Positions 42,044 through 53,199 of a DNA stretch of 64,000 nt are shown piece after piece. This DNA comes from Platanthera guangdongensis (Eukaryota; Streptophyta; Magnoliopsida; Asparagales; Orchidaceae), in NCBI GenBank assembly GCA_039583875.1, contig CM077153.1, positions 64,612,482 through 64,676,481 on the forward strand. Reading direction: 5' to 3'. The position numbers and the translations under genes were made by a program. The notes below the pieces were generated by a model. The model saw only the letters and a list, made by a program, of their open reading frames with translations. It was not told the origin of the DNA and made no database searches. Position 1 is the first letter of the stretch; every line of letters starts with the position of its first letter.

Positions 42044-44362
42044 TGTTGAAACCGGAATCCGGTCTCATGTGGAGTTCGACCCTTGGGGAAGGGGTGACCG
42101 CGCACCTACTACCCTCAAGCGAACGATCTAAGCACAAGACTAGGAACACAAGGGACAGACCCAAGGTCTCAGCATGGAGGACCCGCCGCATACCCGGAAG
42201 ACTAAATAACTCTTCCCCTCCCAAGCCAAGGGCTGAGCTAAGGCACCTTCGGAGGGCTCTCTTGGCCGACCGGAACATCTGAGGAGAATCTCAAGATCCA
42301 CTCCTTAACTAAAAGTGCCACCTCGGGTCTAAGTAAAATGTTCCCCGCCCGCCTTACTATTGGCGCAAAACCGCCCAGCAGTCCTACTATACGCAGCCCC
42401 AATTGGGCCGCTAATAGCGGAACTCCGCTACTCTGAAAGGATGGCAACGGGCCATCAGGGGCTTCCCGGCATCTATACCTCGGGGCCCGCACGGGGGAGC
42501 GGTTCACGAACACGCCGCTCGCCCAAGACAGGAGGAGTAGACTACATATCCACAGAGCATCACAGGTATGAAAAAATATTACAGGAATATAAATTCCATA
42601 CTCGGCACGCAGGTCGGAAATATAAACCAAAAGGCCTTCGAGGGCCAGCACAAGCTTGGGCTTAAGCCCGCTACTCCCCGCCTGGTACTGCAACACCTGT
42701 ACGCCAACGTCTCGACGAGCGGCGGCCAACTAGTCATCGGTCGGCTAATATAAGCGGGCCAAACATATTGCGCACACCCCCTTTTATGGGGCTTGTGGCG
42801 CGCATTCCCTGCAAGCGGCTAAATAAACAACTTCCTCAGAGTCTTCTCCGGGAACCTCAGAACATCACCAATCCGGCTCACACGTCCGGATGGGCTTCAC
42901 ACAGCATGCCTAAACCCGTACTCACGCTTCCGGGTACTAATGCAATTAACTGCGGGGACGTACACGTCAACCCGTCGGGGAGCTCCCTTCCCCCCACCCG
43001 TTGGTGGAGAGGGGCTTCCGTGCGAATATGGAAACAGAAGGCTTCACATGCCCAAGTTGAAACATCGTTACCCTTGTCGCGTGTTTGGCGGCGGGGACGG
43101 GAGGGGAGCTCCGAGTCGATCCTACTGCATGCGGTCGCGTCGGCGTTCGACCTCCACTCCAGGCCGAGCCTTGCTCCAGGCCGAGCCTCGCTCCAGGCCG
43201 AGCCTCGCTCCAGGCCGAGCCTCGCTCCAGGCCGAGCCTCGCTCCAGGCCGAGCCTCGCTCCAGGCCGAGCTTGTTGCCGGTGGTGAAAAATTAGGGCTT
43301 AGCCCCAGGGCGAACCCCACTCCAAGCCGAGCCCTGCTCCAGGCCGAGAGAAAGGGAGAGAGAGAACGCTCGGGCCGCTGCTCCAGGCCGAGGGAGAGAG
43401 GGGCGGCCGGGGTTGTGGCCGCGCTTCGCCGGCGACGAGAGAGAGCGAAGAAGGAGTCCGTGCCCTAGTCCGGGCGGTGGCCGGAGAGAGAGAGAGTGGG
43501 GGCGGGCGGCTCCTTGCTGCTCCAGGCCGAGGGTGAGAGAGGGAGGGGGCGGCGGCTGCGCTGTCTTGCCGGCGACGGGGGAGAGCGGGAAATGGGGCGG
43601 CGGCGGCGGCCCTGCTTGGCCGAGGGTGAGAGAGGGAGGGGGCGGGCGGCCCCTTGCTGCTCCAGGCCGAGGGTGAGAGAGGGAGGGGGCGGCGGCTACG
43701 CTGTCTTGCCGGCGACGAGGGAGAGCGGGAAATGGGGCGGCGACGACGGCGGCCCTGCTTGGCCGAGGGTGAGAGAGGGAGGGGGCGGGCGGCCCCTTGC
43801 TGCTCCAGGCCGAGGGTGAGAGGGGGAGGGGGCGGCGGCTGCGCTGTCTTGCCGGCGACGGGGGAGAGCGGGAACGGCGGCGGCGGCGGCTGGGCTCCAG
43901 GATCCATCGGGCTAGGGCTCCCGATCTCTCCCCTGCATCCATTTCTCCCGACCTGCTCTTTCTCTCTCTATTTTCTTTTTTTTTCCTTTTTTCCTCTGCC
44001 CAGTCTAAGCCCCACCCCCCTCTTATCTTTTTTATTTTCCTTTTTTAATTTCTCTCCCCTTGTCCTGTACCGACCCCCCTTGCCCTTATCCCCTTCTTTC
44101 TCTTCTTTCTCCTATAACATCTATATAACCTCTTATATATATTATATAATATCATATATATATATATAATATAATATCATATATATATATAACATACATA
44201 TATATATATAAATGTTACACCTATGCGCATGAAACCTCCGCACACACGCACGCACGAGAACCCGCACGCCTCCGAACAGGGTCGCACCAACTCGTCGCCC
44301 ACAACACGCCCCTAGGCTGATATTTGGGGAGGGTCCCACTCGCCCGGCTACGGGGTTGTACA
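42044..44362 (-). repeat. LTR (5' on the minus strand) of the Tat-like non-coding element
   Basis: Near-identical copy of 37516-39817, with small indels in the 15-bp and TA-rich repeats. Confidence 0.87.
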
Positions 44363-44508
44363 TCGATATTTTAAAATAATATACTATTACTCGATAGCTA
44401 CACTTGTCTTAATCACAGTATATAAGTAAAAAGAGATAGCACATACAAACGTGTAAATTAAACATCCAAATAAATTTTCAATTTAAACTTATCTCAACAT
44501 TTTACTTA
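44363..44508 (+). repeat. 3' LTR of the Athila-like element, end part
   Basis: Continues the LTR interrupted at 37515 and aligns with 32690-32843. The terminal TCA of the 5' LTR copy is missing. Confidence 0.75.
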
Positions 44509-44534
44509 AAATAGAGTCTCAAGAAGGACCTGGG

Positions 44535-45000
44535 AAGTCGTGTCTGCTAAGGAGCATGATACGACCATAATCTATATCAAGGTAGGCGGGGCCCGAGAGC
44601 TGTCAGAGTAGTGCAAAAAAGTCCAGGCGGGGTGTTCTACTATAGGACATAGTGGGAAACTTGCATACCATGGAGGGAAGTGCCCCATGTCAAGATGCAT
44701 GATCGGCAGACCCACTTAAAGGTTATCTGCATTCGTGCCTAGTTGTTGTTGACTTTGTCCAACGTTTGTAACCATATAATGCCAAGGATAGAGTCCACAC
44801 ATCCAAGAGTTAAATTGTAAAATTTGTTGGTTAAACAACATTCGCTCAGCCGGAGTGTCAAAGGGCGACAAAGGCCGCAGGTCGTGGATCACAGTTCATC
44901 CCCCAAGTGGACGAAGAAGCCTGCTGGTGGTACCAAGGATAAATGCAGATGAGACACCAACTTTTAGGAAATGAAGATGTGGCTAGCACCACTATCAATC
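44535..45000 (-). pseudogene. Chromovirus protease remnant
   Basis: Minus-strand reading gives LQDVMIDSGASHIFIS with an intact DSG catalytic motif, then LGCVDSILGIIWLQTL, the ILG/WL flap region. In-frame stops are frequent. Confidence 0.6.
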
Positions 45001-46440
45001 ATTACATCCTGAAGAGTTCCTCGAAGTTTCATGTTGCACGGGCCTAAAATGTCGCCAGCCAAAAACACAACAAGTCCAGCGTTGGAGGAATGTGTCCCTC
45101 GAGTCCCCTCTTGCTGGATGCTCTACCAACAGGGCGTAGAAGTCCACGGTTGTAACCTCATCATTATCTCCAATGATAGCATATAGTTCCTTCATGGGGC
45201 AATCATGATTCGAGGAGTAGGGTTGTCGACAACAAAAGCATAAACCCTTACTCATTAATTCCAGATTAGAGAAGCGATGGGGTGTCGGTGAATGGGGAGG
45301 GCAGGGAGGGAAAGGCTATTTGGTGGGTGGTGGTGCAGTACGATAGGTGGAAAAGCAATGGGCGGCAGGTTTTGTTGGAATTATGCATGGACAATCACAA
45401 ATGATGGTTGGAAGTGTAAGGGGGAAAACAGGGCCGATAGGCAGGCTTGAGGGTGAAATCAGCCTCCGCCAAGCGGGCAACCTCCATCACTTCGGAAAAG
45501 TTGTGTGGGTGATGAGTTCGCAGCCAGGATTGACTGTCGGGTTGTAGACCATGCAAAAAGAATACTATTTAGTGGTTAGGTGGTAAGTTGTGAATGGTTG
45601 ACGAGTTTAATAAACCAGTCAATGTACTGATCCATTGTCGAAGACTGATGCAAAAGCTTTTCACTGCATTCCTAGAGTAGTGGTGATCACGCATGCTAAA
45701 GAACTACCAATTATCCACCCCAAAGGGTAAAATATTATTGAAGTGAGGAACATCTAAGGCGTGGGGGAATGGGTCCTTGCAAGAGTAGCCATGGAATGGA
45801 CTGGTTGGGAGGCTATCGGGGTGGTCAAGTAGGGAGGGCGTTCGACCGAAAGTCTATGTGTAATAGAATGATGGTTTGAGTGGATCTCTCGAGTCTTTAG
45901 GTATTGGAGAATGGTTTTCATGGAGGCAATGTTTGTCGAAGCGATGGTCCATGGCGTCGAGGCGTGCGTCCGTCACAACGCAAATTTGTGGGAATTCATC
46001 GCGAAGGACCAAAAATTGGTGCGGCTGAACGGAAGTACCAGAACGGGCTAAGAAGGACACGAGGTAGGCAGGCGGAGGCGGTGCAGGGATCTACAACGGC
46101 AATGAATGAGGCCGAAGTTGCAACGACGTCAGGTGTGGCCGAGGAGGTCACTATCTTAGACCAGAAGAATGAAGGTGAGTGGCATTGTTGGGTGTCAAAG
46201 GAGCGACGACGACGTGGGATCGAGTGAGTGGAAGAGGGACTACGCTAGCTGTACCACGACGGAAGCGTCGAGTGATGTTTCAGCAGGATCGTGCGAACTG
46301 GGCTCGACAGAGTTGGATCGACGAGCAGGAGCAATCCTTACGAGAGTCATTTCAGCGGCATTATTGCGAGAATAGAAACACGCGAGAACTAAATCCGGCG
46401 GCTAGGAGCAGGTGGAAATGGTGAGGTCGTATGGAAAGAG
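45001..46440 (-). pseudogene. Chromovirus gag remnant
   Basis: From the upper end the minus strand gives scattered capsid fragments (HWFIKLVNHSQL, HHPHNFSEVMEVARLAEADF). These lead to KGLCFCCRQPYSSNHDCPMKE, the C-x2-C-x4-H-x4-C zinc knuckle of plant chromovirus gag (one spacer variant). Multiple stops. Confidence 0.6.
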
Positions 46441-46450
46441 AGGAAAGGGA

Positions 46451-46650
46451 TGAGAAGATGGAATCCAAAAGTAACCCTCTTGGCCAGCCTTAGGCTCAAT
46501 TTCCTATTCATCCAAGATGCTCATACAATAGTCAAGGTTGGATTTTAAAAACCTCCCAATGACAAAACCATAAATAACCCAAGTTACATTACTTAAGATA
46601 AAATTTCGAACATTCAATAAAGCTGGAATAAACGACCCAAACCTCTGAGG
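46451..46650 (-). repeat. 5' LTR of the chromovirus
   Basis: Aligns with 23211-23361 and, past the Harbinger-like insertion, with 25409-25450. Its right border is uncertain within a few tens of bases. Between it and the exon at 46909 lie about 260 bp of plain intron. Confidence 0.5.
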
Positions 46651-46908
46651 CACCGTCTTGATCGTCCGACTCGGACTCCGTAGCAGAAAAAAATAAAAGA
46701 AATAAGACATGCTAGTGTATTTTTAGTCATCAAGATACCTTTAACATATAACTGCAGTCAAAATGTGAGTAATGATTTAGCAATTCCCACAGTAACTCAA
46801 CTATATGTAGGTATAACATTTGTATTAAGCGAAGATGGGTTTAATCATAAGAACCAACTCTAGAGAAGCAAATTGATAATTAGTAATGGCAAAGAAAAAG
46901 TAGAATAC

Positions 46909-47210
46909 CTGCATTAGAATCAGCATTGCAGCTAATCCTATAACAATTAGTACAAGAGGTAAATGAACATCTGACTTGAGATAAGAAACAGATGACACCC
47001 ATGTTTCTCTTATGGTAGATAAGCCATAACTTGACCAGCTCGATCCATGAACAAGGGTTTCAATAAGCGATTTGAAATTCCCATGAGTTTCATTTTGTTG
47101 CATATCTCTGGATGCTACTTGATGAAGCATCCCAGAAGCTCCCTCTGGTTCAGAGATATGTGATCTGACATCACTGTCCTGAAATGTACATAAATCAAGA
47201 GCCGAAGGAT
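46909..47210 (-). CDS. VAD1-like GRAM/VASt membrane protein, penultimate exon
   Basis: A 302-bp exon with acceptor TTTTTCTTGTAG and donor CAG|GTATTC. It starts in phase with the preceding exon (split Asp codon) and is open throughout. It encodes a Ser/Gln-rich linker and ends in VHLPLVLIVIGLAAMLILMQ, the first part of a transmembrane segment completed by the exon at 22675-22914. The 24-kb intron therefore divides the membrane anchor. Confidence 0.68.
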
Positions 47211-47291
47211 CTACAAGAAAAAAATGAGATGCATCATCCAGCTAATAAAAAAGAGGCAAATATTTTCCGAAAATTTTTCATAGTAGCAAAC

Positions 47292-47331
47292 CATCCTGCT
47301 TCCCAGCTCTCTGTTTCAACAGTTCGCGCGC
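47292..47331 (-). CDS. VAD1-like GRAM/VASt protein, 40-bp exon
   Basis: Acceptor TTCTGTCCAG, donor GATG|GTTTGC. It encodes ARELLKQRAGKQD. The 40-bp length and split codon fit the neighbouring exons exactly (phase 0 in, phase 1 out). It is too short to be seen as an ORF. Confidence 0.62.
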
Positions 47332-47427
47332 CTGGACAGAATTAAGCAGTAAGATAAGCTAATTTTTACAGGGTAGCACCAAGAATGTAAAGGTGGGGAG
47401 AATTGTTGAAACAGAGGAAGAAAATAC

Positions 47428-47489
47428 ATTTTCGATCCATATACGGTAAACCTCACGGCACTCATCTATCGTAGATTGTTCTATCTTTC
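47428..47489 (-). CDS. VAD1-like GRAM/VASt protein, 62-bp exon
   Basis: Acceptor TTTTTTTGCAG, donor AAT|GTATTT. It encodes KIEQSTIDECREVYRIWIEN, matching the end of the VASt domain as I remember it in plant GRAM/VASt proteins (KI-x-QST-x-EEC). The GRAM domain and most of VASt must be upstream. No further exon was found up to 64000, so the next intron is either more than 16 kb long or the gene is truncated. Confidence 0.6.
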
Positions 47490-49092
47490 CTGCAAAAAAA
47501 GAAATTTCCATTAGAATGTAAGCTTATAACAATCTTCACAAGTGAGTAAAACAATCTAAACCATTCACAGAGATAATGATCAAGTATAGGTGATTAAAGT
47601 ACAATGCAAGTTCATCGCTGTAAAGTTCAATCTCAAATAATTTAGTTGAAAACAAGCAGGACAAGCTGCAGGCTTAGATGATTCAAATATTTGCCATTCA
47701 TAAAAGATCTGACTATTGACATCTAATGACATTAAGCACATGGAGGTTAGGTTTCTGAGAAGTCCTTAAGATATTTCTATTGTGATCCCAGTGTATGAAG
47801 ATCAAATCACATAAATTGCCAATGAGGATTAAGTTTGCATGCATCAACCTTCCTCAGACCCACATCAGGAAGAGCCCCGTGCCCTTGTATGCCCTGGTAT
47901 GCTGTAGAGCAATCATTTCTTACAACCATTAGATATCTAGCTTGAACTTGGTGAAAGCAAGAATGTAGATTGCTTCAGTGAGTGGTGTTAGAGGGTGGGT
48001 GACAGCAAGTTGAATCTACAGGTGACGGCTCGCGTACCCTAACCCTAAATGAATTCAAATTTTCATGCGACAAATGCCAATGAGGCTACGGACTGACTGA
48101 ACTATAGATTTGAATGAATACATGCACGCAATTCGATGGACAAATGAATGTTAACTTTAATGTGATGCAAATGCAACGACTAAACAAAAAAATTAATTCC
48201 AGCATGCAATTAAGAAAAAATATTAATATCAAAATACTCGCGCATTTAACCTCAATTAAGCACAAATATCCGAAATTAGTAATTAGTTGACGATTGTAGA
48301 ATAAATTAAGAGTGCACTAAAATTAAAATGCTCTGCAAATAGATAATGCACGTCAAAGTAAGGAGCACATACAAATTTAATGAGAACCAAATATCACTAG
48401 CAATAAACAGTGCATCCGTACAATATAAAGTTTGAAAACAAGTACGGAATTCACCGTGTAAAGGGACCGATGGCAATGGTGTGGAGATCCAATGAGAGCA
48501 TAGTGGCTGTTCGGCGATTAGTGGAGGGTAAAAGCGGTTTGTTTGTGGAGGAAACAGGAAATGAGCTACAGGAAGGGGCTTATTGGAGGGGGTAGGTTGC
48601 TTGTGGACTATACATAGAGGGGGAAGGGGGAATGGGAATCTTGGCTATGGTTTGGAGGTATGAGGGGTGTGAGAGATGGTGGGGGAGGCTGGAATTAGCG
48701 GTTAGATGGACTAGGAATGAGGAATCCGAAGGATGGAGGGGAGGTGCGAAGGGAATCCAGTGGTTGGGGGCTCGATAGAGGTAGGTCGGTGTAGGTTGGC
48801 GGAGGGTGGGAGAGGTGGAAATAGGGCAGAATCTGTGAGCTGGAAGGGCCGGGGAGATCAAAGACAGTGGCAACAGGCTTGGAGTAAGGCGTTGGTGGTT
48901 GTACGGTGTATCAGGGGGTCGTCGGAGGCTGGAGGGGCCGTGGATGGTGGTGGCGGCAAGCGAGGGACCCCTAGAGATGACATTAGGGGGATTGGGCTTT
49001 CACACCCAATAAATCGAGCGGATTCCTGTTTAGTTTTCCCTAACACTAGATGCATGCGTGCTCTAACCAGTTGGAATATAAATGGGAGAATT
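47490..49092. other. Presumed intron/intergenic, no recognised exon
   Basis: Upstream side of the GRAM/VASt gene. 47490-48020 looks like plain intron. 48460-49000 is G-rich on the plus strand, giving Pro/Ser-rich minus-strand frames without a domain. No VASt or GRAM exon was detected. Confidence 0.45.
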
Positions 49093-50308
49093 TAGGTTAA
49101 GTCATCTGATGACCATAAATGTGAAATCAAATATCTTAACATAAGTCTCAAAATACACAAAAAACAATAAAAAAAAATTACATAAAAATATGCAAATTCG
49201 AGCCGTCGCGATCACAGACTTCGATCGTCCAAGTTCCAACTGATGATAAAAAAATGCAAAGTTCACAGACATTAAAACTGGGGCGTAATCGTTCTCCATC
49301 AATCCCTCCAGCTTAGAAACATCCATCTACATGATCCTAAAGAAAGTCAAGAAGACTCTGCCGCTCTAGGTAGGAACTGTCACTGCATAAGGTAATCATG
49401 TCGCTAAAGTAGCCAAGGGTCCCACGTACCAAGCAAGCCACCGCCGAAGTAAAAGGTAGGGATACAATGGTGACAACTAGGGCTGTAATGGATGTTGGAG
49501 GTACATGAGAGGTTGCAGTGATGGTGGAAACAGAAGTTAAAAGGAAGGAATGGAGGTCCAAAACTAAGTGGCTGTACATGGAAGGTCAAATCCTCAACAT
49601 CAAGTACAAGATACACATGTATTCCTAGTAATATCAAACTCGAAGAAATTTGACTCAGAATTTCTCATGACAGTGTATAGACCTATTTGCCTAGCACTCA
49701 GATTCATAATTGTCCCCAATGAGAACTTTTCAAATAATGTGCAAATCAATACCCAACCATCTTCATTGAACACTTGCACTCTAATGTAATTATCCGCACA
49801 AATTTTAAAATGTTTATTATTTAATATAACTTTACATCAAAATATATCGTACAAATCATGCAACAGATGAAAATGATGAACGATGAACCCAATAAACTCA
49901 CTAAATATAAACTCAACGTAGTGATGGAAGTCCCTAAAGACTGGCGGTTTATCGGGAGGTTCTTCGGGTGGGGTGTAGAAATATTCGTAGAGCGTATGAA
50001 AAACCAAATGACTACCTAAGACTTTGGCACTGAGTTGTAATACCAATATACCATATCGTACCAAATGTCTCCTAATGAATGTAAATCATTAGAAGGTTCA
50101 CAATTGATTGATAGAAAATTCATCATGAATGCGATCACCCGAATAAATAGTGAAGATAGTAACATAAGAATGTAACGTTAGGGTGGGTTCAATATCTCCT
50201 AAAAGAAAAATCATCAGGCGGCTCTCCCGGAGGTACATAATAGAATTCGGTGTGAATGTGACGATCACCTGAATGAGTACCCAAGTTATCCATACAAAAA
50301 AATGCTTC

Positions 50309-50737
50309 TCAGGGAAGGAGGCTCATCAAATGGATTTTTCGACGTCTCAGGGGAGGATCATGAGAGTTAACAATAGTAGGATGACTCTTCAGAAGAGAAT
50401 CATCAACAATGATAAAGTCATCTGGACCAGAATGAACAATTACCGAAAAGACAATATTATGCTCATGAATCTCACACATAATGTCACTTGAAACTATCTC
50501 GTCGAGATGCTCAGATGCACAAGTACCCATGGATGAGTCGATGGTTGGGGCAATATCTAAATCAACACACGGGATAGGGGAAGGACATGTAATTATAGGA
50601 TAGTTGGGTTGCTTAGACTCACTCTCGGTCGGGGTCACAATAAATGAGGAAGAATCAAATGACGCACCACTCATCAGACAAAGAATCTCACTGAAGTGGG
50701 ATAACTCTGTAACATCAGTCATGCCATTTGTGTCCAA
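50309..50737 (-). CDS. Unrecognised ORF of the gag-only element
   Basis: A 142-codon frame, acidic and Ser/Ile/Asp-rich, downstream of the gag remnant on the same strand. No domain recognised; possibly the degraded C-terminal part of the element polyprotein. Confidence 0.3.
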   Translation of the reverse strand: MDTNGMTDVTELSHFSEILCLMSGASFDSSSFIVTPTESESKQPNYPIITCPSPIPCVDLDIAPTIDSSMGTCASEHLDEIVSSDIMCEIHEHNIVFSVIVHSGPDDFIIVDDSLLKSHPTIVNSHDPPLRRRKIHLMSLLP

Positions 50738-50844
50738 GAGAGCATGAGCACGCAGGTGGCCTCGGGTTGGGGAGGACTCGTTGAGGTATGGTCAGGGTGC
50801 TAGTACACTCAACTAAATATAGCAAATCTAAATGATTTCTTATA

Positions 50845-51291
50845 ATGAAGGGCGTAATGGGAACGTCTTCTCGAGAGAGTCTAAGTAGTGACAGGTCAAC
50901 TCACCAGGTATCTCGGATCAAAGTCCAGACAGGAATAAGGAAGTAGTCATAGTTGGCTCCTCTCGGATGCCTCTCATCACTATTAACTCATTAAATAAAT
51001 TCATATACTCAGGGATGGACGTGAATCCTTGTGGAAGGGAAAATAATTGCTCGAGCATGAGACTTTGATATGAAGCAGGTAAATACCTCTAACACAATCT
51101 ACGGTTCATTTTCACCTAATTAGTAATGTGGTGAAGAGGATCACGTTCGCGAGTTTTCTCAATACTAGACCAATATGCTCTCGCCTGATCTAAAAGTCTA
51201 AGTTTCACAAATTTAATGTGACACTCATCGAATAGTTCAAGATAGTTGAGATAATATTCTATGTTCACGAGCCAATAACTAAAGATTTTGG
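50845..51291 (-). pseudogene. Retrotrans_gag-type capsid remnant
   Basis: One minus-strand frame reads WLVNIEYYLNYLELFDECHI, then KFVKLRLLDQARAYWSSIEK, then YLPASYQSLMLEQLFSLPQ and SIPEYMNLFNEL. This is the typical plant gypsy capsid pattern (W-L-x2-ME-x2-F, L-G-A-x2-WW, Y-x3-F). It is broken by TAG, TAG and TGA stops. Confidence 0.7.
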
Positions 51292-51751
51292 ATTCAATTA
51301 ACCGTTAAACGATGAGGCAACATCACAAAACATATACTCGAGATCTCTTTCGAAATGATGATCCTTGCAGTAATCATCCCTAAGATAATCAACTCATGCT
51401 GAAGGTTCAACACGATACACTCGTGCGTGGGAATAGGGATGACGATAATCAACAAAGAGATCGTCTCTAGTATAATGGAATCACGCCGAGGGGTCGAAAC
51501 AATCTCTGGGAGAGTGGTGTTGTACAATCGAGAATAATCACGAAATAACATGAGAATCTTTTTGAAGGGGCTCTATGGGATCAGGTTAAGTCATCTAAGG
51601 GACCTAAATGCACAATCAAATATCTTAACCGAAATCTCAAAATACACCCAAAAAAACATAAAAATATGAAAATTCGAGTAAGTCACAATTATAGACTTCG
51701 ATTGTCCAACTGACGATAAAAATGTCAATCTCTCATAATCGATCTCCATCA

Positions 51752-52109
51752 GTGGGCAGGGGAGGAGTCAGGAAGTGATTATATATATATAAAGTTCTTC
51801 TATTCATAATTAAGCAATATATAGACAAACTATATGCCAACAAATGTAATATGGACACGAACACAGAGACATGAGCACATAACAAAAATGGGACATTACT
51901 TTTAGAAAAAAAGGATATCTTGAAAAAAGGCAATTAAAATTTAATATATTTATATATTGGGGATAAAAAACCAATATCATACATAAAAGTGAACTGATAT
52001 GGGGATTAGACGAAGTGTTTGGTTAATCAAAGTCCATAATCGGAATTTGACAATCATGAAGAATTAGAGGGATCAAAATCATTAAGATTTCAACTGTCTG
52101 ATCTATTGA
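51752..52109. other. Short unassigned segment
   Basis: AT-rich DNA between the gag-only element and the copia LTR; nothing recognised. Confidence 0.4.
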
Positions 52110-52256
52110 TGCAAAGTGTCAATGATGCTGATTCGAGAATTGCATATTGTGTATAAAATTAAAAGCCAACTTTCTATTCATCATTAGGAGTATTTATATA
52201 GGTTACATTAACAACTAAGATGTACACTGAACATCACATTTACACTACAATATACA
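52110..52256 (-). repeat. 3' LTR of the copia element
   Basis: On the minus strand it starts TGTATATTGTAG just after TTGAGGGGGAGTAT, the usual copia polypurine context. The end near 52110 (TTTGCATCA) is a guess because no 5' partner is in the window. Confidence 0.5.
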
Positions 52257-53199
52257 ATACTCCCCCTCAAGAAGAAGTATGAATGCTGCAGTATTTAGTG
52301 GTGAAATGCTTGTCATCTGAGCACCTATTCCTGCATAAAAAAAGTGACCAGGTGGGAGAAGAGTCGCTCCTCCTGTAGAAGACTTCAGGCACCTCAAAAT
52401 TGTCATAATATCATCCATGTGTGTAGTTCAAGGGTCATTCATGAACTTACTCAAGACCAAGGTTGTGGATGCCGTATATTGGAGACACGTCGGTTTAGGT
52501 TTTTCATGTTGGTTTAATATGTCAGAGAATATATCGGGGATATTTCATATATCAGGTTTTAATAATTAATTATTTATATAAGTAATTATTTATAAATTTA
52601 ATTCTTTTTTAATTTATATATATTAATATATTAATAATTTGATATTTATGGAACTCATAAATTTATCAAACTAATATAAATATTTTGTGTTACACTATCA
52701 ATAATAGTATAATGCGTGAAATAAAACAAGAGAAACCAGAATGTCGGGAAGTTATCAATGAAAACGGAAGATAAGGAACCTTTAGTACATAATTCAAAGA
52801 CCACGCATAATTGAAGTCAATGACAGACTTGAGCAGGGAAAAAATCCAAAGGAAGGGAAAAACAACCTAAGCAATGAAACAGTTTTGATCCATTGTCTAT
52901 TAGGCCATAGATAATAATTAAAATAAATTGAAAAAAATCAGTTGATAAAATGTCAGGATATATCGGCCGATATATCCTGACATGAAGGTTTGGGAGCAAA
53001 AACGACACAAACCGACACAATTTTGTTTCGTGGCGTTTTGAAAATAGCGGTCTGACATGTCGGTTAAAACCGACATGTCGGCACCAAATAACGCCTGATA
53101 TCGGGCGTTATTTTACCTTTTTTTATTTATTTAAAAAAATATTTTATTAATTCTTATTTCTTAATAATAAAATGACTGCTCATTTCACAACACCCCGCT

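Larger units (their letters stand above)
37516..44362 (-). mobile_element. Young non-coding Tat-like LTR element, minus strand, TSD TCGAT
   Basis: LTRs at 37516-39817 and 42044-44362 with TCGAT duplicated at 37511-37515 and 44363-44367. On the minus strand the LTR runs TGTACAACCCC to GGTTTCAACA. It is followed (from 42043) by the primer-like TTTTGGTGCGGTGAGCGTGG, and the other LTR is preceded by AAAAGAGCGGGGATTG. Both features match the Tat-like elements at 10324 and 58218. The 2.2-kb interior has no gag or pol: it is a large-LTR non-autonomous derivative. The LTRs differ at about 1% by eye. It is nested in the Athila-like 3' LTR. Confidence 0.85.
30914..44508 (+). mobile_element. Athila-like Ty3/gypsy element (gag only), interrupted by another LTR element
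   Basis: The 5' LTR (30914-32846) and split 3' LTR (35790-37510 plus 44363-44508) share start TGATGAGTA and the end ...CAACATTTTACTTA. The primer region TTTTTGACGTCGTTGCCGGG is the Athila/Tat type. The 2.9-kb interior encodes only gag. It is flanked by an unusual 20-bp direct repeat (30894-30913 and 44515-44534, one mismatch) rather than a clean 5-bp duplication. It lies in the protease-reverse transcriptase region of the chromovirus. Confidence 0.8.
23211..46650 (-). mobile_element. Degenerate Ty3/gypsy chromovirus, minus strand, hit by nested insertions
   Basis: Read on the minus strand from the upper end, the order is LTR, gag (CCHC knuckle), protease (DSGAS), reverse transcriptase, RNase H, integrase, chromodomain, LTR. 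This is the canonical chromovirus layout. Every domain has stops or frameshifts, so it is long dead. It sits inside the last intron of the GRAM/VASt gene. It is split by elements at 23362-25408, 25782-28466 and 30914-44508. The short LTR-like ends at 23211 and 46451 share the phrase 'tgagaagatg...aaccctctt' through 'cccaagttacattactta'. The right border near 46650 is approximate. Confidence 0.75.
49093..51751 (-). mobile_element. Small gag-only Ty3/gypsy element, minus strand
   Basis: Direct terminal repeats at about 49093-49301 and 51583-51751 begin (minus strand) TGATGGAGA and end GACTTAACCT. They share 'tcaaatatcttaac' and 'aattcgag...cttcgat(c/t)gtcc' blocks. The polypurine-like GCTGGAGGGAT precedes the 3' repeat. 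The interior encodes a gag remnant and no polymerase, as in TR-GAG/TRIM-type derivatives. No clear target-site duplication was identified. Confidence 0.6.

Noticed and set aside
46504..46710. Possible additional exon of the GRAM/VASt gene between 46909 and 46504
   Set aside because: The sequence aligns to the chromovirus LTR copy at 23211-23361, and the flanking exons already join in phase without it.
48733..49092. Frame ending MRALTSWNING, resembling the start of a LINE endonuclease ORF
   Set aside because: Only about ten residues are suggestive, the frame stops at once, and no endonuclease or reverse transcriptase follows.
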